Shown here: positions 53,482-62,472 of the stretch, one piece after another
Position numbering within the stretch: the stretch's first letter is position 1
How the letters are laid out: each line of letters opens with the position of its first letter
Assembly (NCBI RefSeq): GCF_032970905.1
Contig: NZ_JAWJZA010000010.1
Source of the DNA: Veillonella absiana
GTDB taxonomy: Bacteria > Bacillota > Negativicutes > Veillonellales > Veillonellaceae
Strand: one strand, 5' to 3'
DNA: 64,000 nucleotides
Position numbers and translations under genes: made by a program
The notes under the pieces: model-generated
Told to the model about the DNA's origin: nothing
The model's input: the letters and a program-made list of their open reading frames with translations, nothing else
The model's database searches: none

Positions 53482-54762
53482 ATGGAACGTTCCAAATCAA
53501 CAAGCATATGGAGTAAATTATTTAAAAATGATTTACAAGGGATGCTTGTGCCTGTCATTGTTTTAACGTTCATTGGAAGTATCAATATTTTTAGTGCTAC
53601 CTATGTTAGCTCTATTTCCTCTAATGATGGCTTATTTGGTGGTTTGTTTGGTTTCTTTCCTAAGCATCTTATCTTCTTAGCTATTACTGGATTGATTGGG
53701 ATTCTAGCGTATAAAATTGATTATCGTAAATTCCAAAATCCCATATTCAGACGCAATATTATGTTTGCCGTAGCATTATTATTAATTTTGGTGAAAGTCA
53801 TCGGTACTACCATTAATGGTGCGCAACGGTGGATTATATTAGGTCCTATTTCTATTCAGCCATCAGAGTTTGCTAAATTGGCGGCTATTATATGGACGGC
53901 TTCCTTGTTGGGAACTCATAAATGGAGAAAACCGAGACCGAGACGCGGTCGTGAAGAGATTTTGCAATATATAGGTATACGTTTTGGGTATATGCTACCA
54001 TTACTGGCCTGGCCTGTTGTATTTGGTGGGTTAACGATGTTGCAACCAGATATGGGGACCTCCGTATTGATTGTGATGTTCTCTTATATGCTCATATTTC
54101 TTGCTGGTTTTGATGCGAAATTATTTGCAGCTACGACTTTAGGCCTATTGCCAATTGGATTCATGATGGCTCGATTTAGTCCTTACCGTTGGGAACGTCT
54201 TTTATCCTGGTTTGACCCTTGGCCTCATGCGCAAGATATGGGGTATCAGACTGTTCAAGGATTATTGGCGGTAGGTTCTGGTGGATTTCTTGGACAAGGC
54301 TTTATGCAAGGCACATCTAAGTATTTCTACCTACCAGAGGCGCACACTGACTTTGCCTTTGCTGTATGGGCTCAGGAGTTTGGCTTTGTTGGCGGTATTA
54401 TAGTCATTGCTATGATTGTGATGTTCACAGTGTATGGTATGCGAATTGCTAGTGAAGCTCGCGATGATTTTGGACGTTGGTTAGCGACGGGGATTACGAT
54501 GCTAATAAGTGGACAGGCACTATTTAATATTGCTATGGTATGTGGTGTTATGCCTGTAACCGGTGTACCATTACCATTTATCAGCTATGGTGGTTCTTCG
54601 CTGCTCATCAATTTTGTGGCTGTAGGCATTTTGGGTAATATAGCTCGCCGTAATGTGGTGGGTGTTAAACAAATAGGCAAGAAAGAGCAATTGCCATCTT
54701 TGCGTGAAGAAACACAGAGTCGATTCAGACCTAATTCTGCTCGGCAAACCATATCTCGTTAG
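53482..54762 (+). CDS. rodA: SEDS-family peptidoglycan polymerase (RodA-type)
   Basis: A 426-residue membrane protein with about ten helices. Family motifs are INGAQRWIILGPISIQPSEFAKLA, the loop DPWPHAQDMGYQTVQGLLAVGSGG and the C-terminal PFISYGGSSLLINFVAVGILGNI. The SEDS proteins polymerise glycan strands with a class B PBP. RodA is favoured over FtsW because no division genes are nearby and by the motif wording, but this is not certain. Confidence 0.85.
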   Translation: MERSKSTSIWSKLFKNDLQGMLVPVIVLTFIGSINIFSATYVSSISSNDGLFGGLFGFFPKHLIFLAITGLIGILAYKIDYRKFQNPIFRRNIMFAVALLLILVKVIGTTINGAQRWIILGPISIQPSEFAKLAAIIWTASLLGTHKWRKPRPRRGREEILQYIGIRFGYMLPLLAWPVVFGGLTMLQPDMGTSVLIVMFSYMLIFLAGFDAKLFAATTLGLLPIGFMMARFSPYRWERLLSWFDPWPHAQDMGYQTVQGLLAVGSGGFLGQGFMQGTSKYFYLPEAHTDFAFAVWAQEFGFVGGIIVIAMIVMFTVYGMRIASEARDDFGRWLATGITMLISGQALFNIAMVCGVMPVTGVPLPFISYGGSSLLINFVAVGILGNIARRNVVGVKQIGKKEQLPSLREETQSRFRPNSARQTISR

Positions 54763-54798
54763 TGCTAATAGATTTCGTTAATTAATAGGGGAGACACA

Positions 54799-56070
54799 AT
54801 GAAAGATTTTATTGATGTACAAGAAAAACCAAGTTGGGGACAAATGTTGCCACTCAGCTTTCAACATTTATTTGCCATGTTTGGTTCTACGGTGCTCGTA
54901 CCGTATTTATTAAAAGTCGACCCAGCAACGGCATTGTTTATGAATGGTATTGGTACCTTGATTTACCTATTTGTATGTGAGGGGAAAATTCCAGCCTACT
55001 TGGGATCTAGCTTTGCCTTTATAGCTCCTGTAGCATCGGTATTGGCTGCTGGGCTAGGCTATGAGGCGGCTAAAGGGGCCTTTGTAGTCTTTGGTATATC
55101 CTTTGTACTCTTATCTATTTTAGTACGCTATATCGGTATAAAATGGATTGATGTATTGTTTCCGCCGGCTGCGATGGGCGCTATTGTTGCTATCATCGGT
55201 TTGGAATTGGCCCCAGTGGCGATGTCTATGGCCGGTCTTATTGGGGATCAAACCTATGGCATGACGCATAGTCAAGCTATCACATTGTCTTTGTTTAGCC
55301 TTGGTGTTACTTTATTGGGGACGGTTGTATTCCGTGGATTCCTAGCAGTTATTCCCGTATTAATTGGTGTCGTAGCCGGTTACGTATTGGCTGCTTTTAT
55401 GGGCGTTGTAGACTTTAGTGGGGTAGAACAAGCCGCATGGTTCCAATTCCCTCACTTCTATGGTATGCCTGTATTTGATATCAATGCTATTATCATGATT
55501 ATGCCCGCATTATTCGTAGTATTTGCAGAACATGTAGGCCATTTGGTGGTAACTAGCAATATCGTAAGTCGTGATTTGATGAAAGAACCAGGCCTTCAAC
55601 GTTCTTTATTGGGTGATGGTTTAGCTAATATTTTATCTGGTTTGTTTGGTGCTACACCAAATACGACATATGGTGAAAATATCGGTGTATTAGCCATAAC
55701 ACGTTGCTTCAGCGTGTGGGTTATTGGTGGTGCTACTGTTCTTGCCATGATTGGATCCTTTGTTGGTAAATTTGCAGCATTGATTCATGCCATTCCTGTA
55801 CCAGTAATGGGGGGCGTAAGTATCTTGTTATTTGGTATCATCGCAGCTTCTGGCTTACGTATGCTTGTAGAACGTAAAGTAGATTATACAAATCCTGTAA
55901 ACATGATCTTAACATCAGTTATTCTTGTTGTAGGTCTTAGTGGTGCAGAGCTTGTAATTGGTCCTGTTGTGCTAAAAGGCATGGGCCTTGCTACTGTGGT
56001 AGGTATGGCATTAAGTATCATTATTTTGATTCTCAAGAAAACTGGTTTGGGTAATAGCCAAGTCAAATAA
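54799..56070 (+). CDS. uraA: Uracil permease, NCS2 family
   Basis: A 423-residue transporter with about 14 helical segments. UraA-like features are QHLFAMFGSTVLVP at the start, GSSFAFIAPVASV, VVFAEHVGHLVVTSNIV with the key Glu in helix 8, and FGATPNTTYGENIGVLAITR in helix 10. The spelling fits the uracil-type branch more than the xanthine branch. A hairpin follows. Confidence 0.9.
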   Translation: MKDFIDVQEKPSWGQMLPLSFQHLFAMFGSTVLVPYLLKVDPATALFMNGIGTLIYLFVCEGKIPAYLGSSFAFIAPVASVLAAGLGYEAAKGAFVVFGISFVLLSILVRYIGIKWIDVLFPPAAMGAIVAIIGLELAPVAMSMAGLIGDQTYGMTHSQAITLSLFSLGVTLLGTVVFRGFLAVIPVLIGVVAGYVLAAFMGVVDFSGVEQAAWFQFPHFYGMPVFDINAIIMIMPALFVVFAEHVGHLVVTSNIVSRDLMKEPGLQRSLLGDGLANILSGLFGATPNTTYGENIGVLAITRCFSVWVIGGATVLAMIGSFVGKFAALIHAIPVPVMGGVSILLFGIIAASGLRMLVERKVDYTNPVNMILTSVILVVGLSGAELVIGPVVLKGMGLATVVGMALSIIILILKKTGLGNSQVK

Positions 56071-56124
56071 TTGGTAAAATGCTAGAAGCTGTATTTCTTT
56101 GGTTGTCAAAAACGTATTTATGCT

Positions 56125-56174
56125 GAGGTGACTGATAGGAACTTTCAAAGAAGTGTTCTCTACCAGTCACTTGT
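56125..56174. terminator. Hairpin after uraA
   Basis: GGTGACTG..TAG..AC pairs with the region GTTCTCTACCAGTCACT, with a few mismatches. There is no strong T-run. Its first 15 bases recur at 58931-58945. Confidence 0.5.
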
Positions 56175-56297
56175 GAGTAAGTAAAAAATATGTAAAACTG
56201 AATATATATTCTCCCTAGCCCGGTAATTCTATTAGGTAGTTTTGCTGGGCTATTGTATAATATAGGTATACTGTTTCCCATGAAAGGAGGGCATTAA

Positions 56298-56768
56298 ATG
56301 GATAGTTATATCAGTTGGCTTGTAGCCGGCGTTATTATGATTGCCTTAGAGCTAGTGTTGCCAGGGGCAATTTTAGGTATCCTTGGCTATTGTGCCATGA
56401 TGTGGGGCGTGTATGGCCTCATGGGCAAGGGTATGACTGCTATTTACACGGTAGGTGGCGTTACGGTAGTACTAGGCGTATTTTTGCTCTGGTTTATTAA
56501 TCGATTCCCCGATACGTGGATTGGACGACATTTCACATTAGGCCAGCGATCCACAACGGATCAAGGCTATGTGTCCAATGAAATCCAGGAAAACCTTGTA
56601 GGCCAGATGGGGATTGCGCATTCGCCATTACGCCCAGCCGGCGTGGCCTTGATTGACGGTAACTATGTGGATGTCATCACAGAAGGGGACTTTGTGAAAG
56701 CAGGCACTGAAATTACAGTTGTTCAAGTGGTTGGTGGACGTAATATTGTACGACCGACTAATAAATAA
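56298..56768 (+). CDS. NfeD-family membrane protein
   Basis: A 156-residue protein with two to three N-terminal membrane helices (to about residue 70) and a C-terminal OB-fold domain (ENLVGQMGIAHSPLRPAGVALIDGNYVDVITEGDFV). NfeD proteins pair with flotillin-like proteins, and floA is the next gene. AAGGAGG precedes the ATG. Confidence 0.88.
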   Translation: MDSYISWLVAGVIMIALELVLPGAILGILGYCAMMWGVYGLMGKGMTAIYTVGGVTVVLGVFLLWFINRFPDTWIGRHFTLGQRSTTDQGYVSNEIQENLVGQMGIAHSPLRPAGVALIDGNYVDVITEGDFVKAGTEITVVQVVGGRNIVRPTNK

Positions 56769-56903
56769 TTGTGCAGGCCTCTTCAGTTTTTGCCGAGAAA
56801 TCTGGTTGCATCGTAGCTATAGCTAGTTTGAAAATTTATGTAATCTAAGGCCTTGTGCCATTTAATAGATTAATGTGTATTTGTTTTGAAAAAGGAGATT
56901 ACT

Positions 56904-57875
56904 ATGGATAGTGAAATCTTATTTATCCTCATCTTGTTTGGTGCATTCCTTGCAGTGAGTCTATTCTTTTATTTTGTGCCAATCGGCCTTTGGATTTCCG
57001 CGTTGGCCGCAGGTGTTAACGTAGGTATCTTCACACTCGTAGGTATGCGTCTACGTCGTGTAAACCCATCTCAAATCGTATTGCCTTTAGTGAAAGCCAA
57101 TAAAGCCGGTCTCGATGTAAACGTAAACCAATTGGAAGCCCATTATCTTGCTGGTGGTGACGTTAACCGCGTTGTGGATGCGTTAATCGCTGCTGAACGT
57201 GCGTCTATTCCATTGAGCTTTGAACGCTCCGCCGCTATCGACCTTGCTGGTCGTGACGTGCTAGAAGCCGTTCAAATGAGCGTTAATCCTAAAGTTATTG
57301 AAACTCCAATCATTTCTGCAGTAGCCAAAAATGGTATCGAATTAAAGGTTCGGGCTCGTGTAACGGTACGTGCTAATATCGATCGCCTCGTTGGTGGTGC
57401 TGGTGAATCCACAATCATCGCTCGTGTTGGCGAAGGTATTGTAACAACTGTAGGTTCTAGTGAACAACATACAGATGTGTTGGAAAATCCAGATCATATC
57501 TCCCGTACTGTATTGAGCAAAGGTCTTGATGCAGGTACAGCCTTTGAAATCTTGTCCATCGATATTGCGGACGTTGACGTAGGACGTAACATTGGTGCGC
57601 AACTTTTAACAGATCAAGCAGAAGCAGACAAAAATATCGCCCAAGCTCGTGCGGAAGAACGTCGTGCTATGGCAGTAGCGCAAGAACAAGAAATGCGTGC
57701 GTACACCCAAGAAATGCAAGCGAAAGTAGTAGAAGCACAAGCAGAAGTGCCGAAGGCACTTTCAGAAGCATTGCGTGAAGGCCACATGGGCGTGATGGAT
57801 TATTACAACATGAACAATATTATGGCGGACACAAAAATGCGTGAAAGCCTCAGTGGTATATCTGAAGAAAAATAG
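56904..57875 (+). CDS. floA: Flotillin-like protein FloA
   Basis: A 323-residue membrane scaffold protein. A hydrophobic hairpin at about residues 3-45 holds it in the membrane; then comes the SPFH domain, with RVNPSQIVLPLVKANKAGLDV and IKVRARVTVRANIDRLVGGAGE-like text, and a C-terminal Glu/Ala coiled coil (AQARAEERRAMAVAQEQEM). FloA organises membrane microdomains. AAGGAG precedes ATG 56904. Confidence 0.95.
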   Translation: MDSEILFILILFGAFLAVSLFFYFVPIGLWISALAAGVNVGIFTLVGMRLRRVNPSQIVLPLVKANKAGLDVNVNQLEAHYLAGGDVNRVVDALIAAERASIPLSFERSAAIDLAGRDVLEAVQMSVNPKVIETPIISAVAKNGIELKVRARVTVRANIDRLVGGAGESTIIARVGEGIVTTVGSSEQHTDVLENPDHISRTVLSKGLDAGTAFEILSIDIADVDVGRNIGAQLLTDQAEADKNIAQARAEERRAMAVAQEQEMRAYTQEMQAKVVEAQAEVPKALSEALREGHMGVMDYYNMNNIMADTKMRESLSGISEEK

Positions 57876-57883
57876 GTGATCCT

Positions 57884-58492
57884 ATGGATATGGCAATCGT
57901 CGTGATTCTATTCATTTTAGGATCTATGATTTTTGACAAGAAGAAAAAGAGATCTGGTCAAGACGATCAAGATTCCTATGATACTTACGAAAATTCAGAG
58001 AATCCAGGCCAATTCAACAAGCCTACGGGCCGCCCAATGACGTGGGAGGACATGGAACGAGAATATGGCATCAAGATAGAGCACGAATCTGGACAATCAC
58101 CAAAGCAGCCTAATTACGATGTGACTGAGAATTATGAGGTGCTGCCCTCAAATACAGAGCAAGCGGAACGGGAACGTTTGGAAAGTATAGAACGTGAACG
58201 AGTTGAGCGGAAACGTTTAGAACAGCAACGACAAGAAGCTCAAGGAAAGAAAGAACGGGCTTTGCGTAAAGCGGAAGAAGCTAGAAAAACTGAAATACTT
58301 GCGTTGCAGGCGCAATTACAAAAAGTAGCCCAAAAACAATGCTCAGTTGAGAGTACTAGTCGTACTAATGTAGCAGCATTTCAACCATTAAGTATGCAAC
58401 CTGGGCTCGACAAGTCACAGTTACGTCAGGCAATTGCTTGGTCGATTATTTTAGAAAAACCAAAAGCTTTGCAACACAATCGCGTACGGTAG
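57884..58492 (+). CDS. Small membrane-anchored coiled-coil protein, unknown function
   Basis: A 202-residue protein. A short N-terminal helix (AIVVILFILGSMIFDKKKK) is followed by a polar region and a long Glu/Arg/Gln-rich coiled coil (about residues 100-150). The end is a helical ALQHNRVR tail. It follows floA by 8 bp and is probably co-transcribed, so a membrane-scaffold role is possible but unproven. Confidence 0.65.
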   Translation: MDMAIVVILFILGSMIFDKKKKRSGQDDQDSYDTYENSENPGQFNKPTGRPMTWEDMEREYGIKIEHESGQSPKQPNYDVTENYEVLPSNTEQAERERLESIERERVERKRLEQQRQEAQGKKERALRKAEEARKTEILALQAQLQKVAQKQCSVESTSRTNVAAFQPLSMQPGLDKSQLRQAIAWSIILEKPKALQHNRVR

Positions 58493-58538
58493 TACTTTAT
58501 CGAGTTGTGTTCTGCCAGGTTAGATACATTTAAATAAC

Positions 58539-58613
58539 AAAGGTCCACTATATATCTTTTGGCTCCGAACGCCTTTGGCGTAAAGTCGCTGCAAAGATAT
58601 ATAGTGGACCTTT
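58539..58613. repeat. Conserved-core hairpin repeat, copy D
   Basis: Perfect 21-bp arms (58539-58559 and 58593-58613) around the core GGCTCCGAACGCC-TTT-GGCGTAA (58561-58583). T-rich sequence follows, so it may terminate the floA transcript. Confidence 0.93.
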
Positions 58614-58840
58614 TTATAATATTAGATGTTCATTAGCCAATGCAGAACACATCTCGATATCGCATCTGCCATATCACAGATTGAAAAACTATTGTTGTCT
58701 TGAAGAATCAAAAGCAAAAATCTGTAGAATTGATTTATCAAAACAGGACTGTAAAGTTGAGCATCTGCGATGGGTGTAATTTGGACAAATGGAGGTTCCA
58801 AGAATGGTCGGATTGTTTTAGCGCTGTTTTTGTACGGAGA

Positions 58841-58914
58841 GATGATGTCCCTATATCTTTTCGCTCCGGAACGCCTATGGCGTAATGTCGCTACAAAGAT
58901 ATAGGGACATCATT
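58841..58914. repeat. Conserved-core hairpin repeat, copy E
   Basis: Arms 58841-58860 and 58895-58914 match at 19 of 20 positions, around CGCTCCGGAACGCC-TAT-GGCGTAA. The outer arm sequence differs from copies D and F, while the inner TATATCTTT part is shared. Confidence 0.93.
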
Positions 58915-59116
58915 AGATAGATTTTGTGTGGAGGTGACTGATAGGGTACATTAGGGGGATTGTAATTGGGATAGGGCTATCGGCATAATGAAGGTATGAA
59001 GTGTGCTTGTATTTGTAACTATAGTAGCTCAGCCTGGTAAATGATATGGTTGAATCTCATTAGATTAGGAGAATCAAAACAGGATGAGCAGATTAACTCA
59101 TTCGCGGAGGTGTATG
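58915..59116. other. Gene-free stretch with a 15-mer shared with the uraA hairpin
   Basis: GAGGTGACTGATAGG at 58931-58945 also occurs at 56125-56139. GTAGCTCAGCCTGGTAA at 59024-59040 resembles a tRNA D-arm but no full tRNA fits. No gene is seen. Confidence 0.5.
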
Positions 59117-59749
59117 ATGGCTTATCATGGCAAGATTGAGATTTCTCAAAAGAAATTACAGGATTTGTATGAAGGTCAAGGTCTATCTGTATCAGAGGTG
59201 GCAGAGTATTTTGGATGTAGCACAGATACGATATTGCGACGTATTAAAAAGTATGGTATTAAACAACGTCCTTGGCCGTATGAATTGCCAATGCAAGAAC
59301 TATCAGTCTTATATGAACGAGAGAAATGGAGTATTTATAAACTAGCTAGTAAGTATCATTGCTCTCATACAACCATTGCTAATAGAATACGGGCTAATGG
59401 AGGGGAGCTTACATGTAATCGGGAGAAAAGGGGGAGCACTGTTGAGGTTACGGCAGAGGTTATTGATACAATTAAACGTGCTTATGCTAGTGGTAATAGT
59501 GCTGAGTTTATTAGCAAATCATTGGGGCTTTCAAAATGGCGGGTACTACAAATTGTGAGAACTAATGGTGGTTGTGTGCGCAATATAGGAACCCAAAAGT
59601 CCCTACCTATGAAGCATGTAACCTATTTATATACACGACATCAATTATCGACAGTAGATATTGGAAATATCTATGGTGTACAGGGCACCACAGTGGCAAA
59701 TCGCTTGCGTGAGGCTGGGGTGGAATTGCGAGGAGCTAGAAATATGTAA
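59117..59749 (+). CDS. DNA-binding protein with four tandem helix-turn-helix units
   Basis: A 210-residue basic protein built of four HTH-like units: about residues 9-50 (SVSEVAEYFGCSTDTILRRI), 57-98 (SIYKLASKYHCSHTTIANRI), 112-152 (SAEFISKSLGLSKWRVLQIV) and 165-207 (STVDIGNIYGVQGTTVANRL). No catalytic domain is present. GGAGG lies 6-9 bp before ATGATG, so I start at 59117 rather than 59084. It stands alone among hairpin repeats. A regulator or the DNA-binding part of a lost transposase are both possible. Confidence 0.75.
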   Translation: MAYHGKIEISQKKLQDLYEGQGLSVSEVAEYFGCSTDTILRRIKKYGIKQRPWPYELPMQELSVLYEREKWSIYKLASKYHCSHTTIANRIRANGGELTCNREKRGSTVEVTAEVIDTIKRAYASGNSAEFISKSLGLSKWRVLQIVRTNGGCVRNIGTQKSLPMKHVTYLYTRHQLSTVDIGNIYGVQGTTVANRLREAGVELRGARNM

Positions 59750-59929
59750 AATATATTGAAATAGTGTGTGTCCATTATAAATTACAAAAACGTCTTGTTA
59801 TAGACTCTATGATTTATTGTTGGTCCTAATGTTAGAAATTCTGTAAAATCATTGATAAGATAGGCTCATTCAAAGTATACTAAAGTATAGAATACATTGT
59901 TGTTGTTGAAAGGAGCCTATAGGTATCCC

Positions 59930-60862
59930 ATGGAGTTATTATTTTTATTATTACCATTTTTCTTGCTAGGCCTCGCCGTAGCAGGTATTTCTCGTATTTC
60001 AGGCGTAGCTATGTCTATGATCATCGTACCAGCTCTGTTAATTTGGGGAGCAACGCCACTTGATGTGATTTCTTTTATGTTGTTATTTGTGTTGTACAAC
60101 AATTTCACGGTGGCAACACAAAATGTGCGATTGGATTTCAAAAGTTTAACATTCTTCCCTAAATGGAAGGCCTTGATTCCAGTGTTGATTACGTTAGCAT
60201 TAACATTTACCTGGCCTGCCGCAGGGGTAGCATTCTTTATTGCTTGCTTTATCCTTGAAATTAGTGCCGTTGTGTACAAAGGTATTCCTAGTGCAGAGCG
60301 ACCAGCAACAAGTGAGGTAACTACTCATATTGTGTTGGCTAGTGTGTTAGCAGCGGTAGGTGCATTATTAGTTCCATTTATTTCCAACGATATTTACTTT
60401 GGTCTAGCTGGGTTAGCTATTTTGGTCCTTACTGGGTTTGCTTGGTACGCTGGCGAACATCGTGATGCATTCCGCGGTACTTGGGGTTACATTTGGACAA
60501 TATTTAACTTCTTTCTTGGTGCCTTCGGGGTGGAAGCGTCCTATTATCCATCCGGTTTGACTCGTACATTTACGAGCAAATTGGACTCCATGATTCCAAT
60601 TATTACTGTCGTAGCAGGATTTGCTGGTATTATGGTGGTGTTTACGACACAGGAAATGTTCTCCATTCCTGCCTTTGTGGCGGCTCTTGGAGCGGCCATC
60701 GGTGTTCGTCTGTTTGGTGTATACGAGTTCTCAAAACGTGGTAGTTTCTCATACTTGGCTATCGCTGTTGCCGTATTGGCAGTGATTAGCTTGTATTTAG
60801 TATCTCCAGTTCCATTTGGGTTTGAGCAATTTAATACGCTATTAGAGGCGCCAGCTCAATAA
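59930..60862 (+). CDS. Multi-spanning membrane permease, TauE/SafE (TSUP)-like
   Basis: A 310-residue membrane protein with about nine helices. The N-terminal LFLLLPFFLLGLAVAGISRISGVAMSMIIVPALLIWGATP resembles TSUP transporters, which move organic or sulfur-containing anions. The ATG at 59930 is 15 bp from AAAGGAG, so the true start may differ. larA begins 35 bp downstream; lactate or a related acid is a reasonable but unproven substrate. Confidence 0.65.
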   Translation: MELLFLLLPFFLLGLAVAGISRISGVAMSMIIVPALLIWGATPLDVISFMLLFVLYNNFTVATQNVRLDFKSLTFFPKWKALIPVLITLALTFTWPAAGVAFFIACFILEISAVVYKGIPSAERPATSEVTTHIVLASVLAAVGALLVPFISNDIYFGLAGLAILVLTGFAWYAGEHRDAFRGTWGYIWTIFNFFLGAFGVEASYYPSGLTRTFTSKLDSMIPIITVVAGFAGIMVVFTTQEMFSIPAFVAALGAAIGVRLFGVYEFSKRGSFSYLAIAVAVLAVISLYLVSPVPFGFEQFNTLLEAPAQ

Positions 60863-60896
60863 ATACTTTCATTAGTTTGTATGCAAGAGGAGTATT

Positions 60897-62162
60897 ATGC
60901 AAAAATATTCATTCCATTATGGTGAGGGGTTCCTCGATTTCTCCGTTGATGAAAGCCAAGTAATCGGCGAATTGCACATGGCTGAAACGCCTGTTCTTGA
61001 TAATGTAGAGGAAAAAATCCTCGCAGCATTGGACAATCCAATCGATTCCAAACCGCTCAAGGATTTGGTGAAAGCTGGCGATACAGTATGTATCATTGCC
61101 AACGATACAACACGCGTTGCCAACACATATGTGTTTATGCCATTGTTGTTGAATTACTTGAATGCCCAAGGTATTCCTGATGAAAACATCAAAATCTTGT
61201 TTGCCCTTGGTACGCATCGTGATATGCCATATGAAGAAATGGTTAGCGAAGTAGGCGAAGAGGTAGCTCGCCGTGTAAAAATGTACAATTCCTCCTGTAA
61301 AAAATCTGAAGATTTTGTACATTTAGGTGAAACTTCCTTCGGTACGCCAGTAGAAGTTAACAAACATGCCGTAGAAGCTGATGTGCTTATCGCTACAGGT
61401 TCTGTAGTTCATCATTTCTTTGCAGGGTTCGGTGGCGGTCGTAAAGCCGTACTACCTGGTGTAGCATCCTTTGATTGTGTACGTAAAAACCACAGCTTGA
61501 TGTTAAATCCAGAAGCCATGATTGGCCAATTGGAAGGTAATCCGATTTATGACGATCAAATAGAAGGTGTGGCTATGTGCCCTCCAACATTCTTGTTGAA
61601 CGTTGTATTGAATGGTGAAAAAGAATTCACTGGCATTTTTGCGGGTAACTATATTACAGCTCATAAAGCAGCTTGTGATTTCGTTAACAAACAAAATGGT
61701 GTAGAAATCGGAGAAGAAGCGGATATCGTTATCGCTACATGCGGTGGTTTCCCTAAAGATATCAATATCTACCAAAGCCAAAAAACTATGGATAACGCAG
61801 TGAAAGCCGTTAAACAAGGTGGCGTAGTTATCTTGCTTGCGGAATGTCGTGAAGGTTCTGGATCTCCAGTATTTGACGAAACAGTTAAAACACACGATAC
61901 ATTGCAATCCATTGAAGATTCCGTACGTGCTGATTTCCAAATCGGTCGTCATAAAGCCTATGCGGTTACACGCTTGATGAAGAAAGCCGATTTCTATTTG
62001 TTGTCTAAAATTGATGATGAATTCGCTAAGACTGCATTCTTTACGCCTGTGCATAGCATGGAAGAAGCACTTGAAAAAGCGTATGCGAAAATGGGCAAAG
62101 ATGCTAAAATCATCTTGATGCCACACGGTTCTTACACAGTTCCTATCCTTAAAACTAAATAA
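60897..62162 (+). CDS. larA: Nickel-dependent lactate racemase (LarA family)
   Basis: Interconverts D- and L-lactate or a similar hydroxyacid, using a nickel-pincer nucleotide bound to a lysine. The 421-residue protein has ANDTTRVANTYVFMP near residue 70, LFALGTHRDMPYEEM with the catalytic His, TGSVVHHFFAGFGGGRKAVLPG with the second His and the pincer-binding Lys, and a C-terminal MPHGSYTVPIL. Veillonella lives on lactate, so the role fits. larB, larC and larE are not in this window. Confidence 0.9.
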   Translation: MQKYSFHYGEGFLDFSVDESQVIGELHMAETPVLDNVEEKILAALDNPIDSKPLKDLVKAGDTVCIIANDTTRVANTYVFMPLLLNYLNAQGIPDENIKILFALGTHRDMPYEEMVSEVGEEVARRVKMYNSSCKKSEDFVHLGETSFGTPVEVNKHAVEADVLIATGSVVHHFFAGFGGGRKAVLPGVASFDCVRKNHSLMLNPEAMIGQLEGNPIYDDQIEGVAMCPPTFLLNVVLNGEKEFTGIFAGNYITAHKAACDFVNKQNGVEIGEEADIVIATCGGFPKDINIYQSQKTMDNAVKAVKQGGVVILLAECREGSGSPVFDETVKTHDTLQSIEDSVRADFQIGRHKAYAVTRLMKKADFYLLSKIDDEFAKTAFFTPVHSMEEALEKAYAKMGKDAKIILMPHGSYTVPILKTK

Positions 62163-62170
62163 CAAGGGGG

Positions 62171-62246
62171 AAAGGCCCCGACTATATCTTCTCGCTCCGG
62201 AACGCCTCCGACGTAATGTCGCTGCGAAGATATAGTCGGGGCCTTT
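62171..62246. repeat. Conserved-core hairpin repeat, copy F
   Basis: Perfect 21-bp arms (62171-62191 and 62226-62246) around CGCTCCGGAACGCC-TCC-GACGTAA. One core base differs from copy E. It follows larA directly and probably ends its transcription. Confidence 0.93.
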
Positions 62247-62472
62247 CTGCGTTAAAAATAAGTGAAAACTAGAATGTCTTGCAAGATAGTGGATAAAAAT
62301 GGTTTACATTACTAAATGATAGTGCTAAAAAGTAATTAAATTTAATGTGTTTTTTGCAATAGGTAAATGAGTTTTACTTATAAGGGAACATGGATACTGT
62401 AAGAGAAACTAAATTATGTATTGTGAGAGCACGAGTTGTAATTGTGAAGTTCTTTGTGAGAGGAGAATGACA

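Noticed and set aside
58700..58885. 61-residue open frame
   Set aside because: It runs into the arm and core of hairpin copy E, has no ribosome binding site and no protein-like features.
59015..59085. tRNA gene or tRNA remnant
   Set aside because: GTAGCTCAGCCTGGTAA looks like a D-arm, but no acceptor stem, anticodon arm or TTCGAAT T-loop fits at the right distance.
59084..59116. Earlier start for the four-HTH protein
   Set aside because: The upstream ATG lacks a ribosome binding site, while GGAGG is well placed for 59114/59117.
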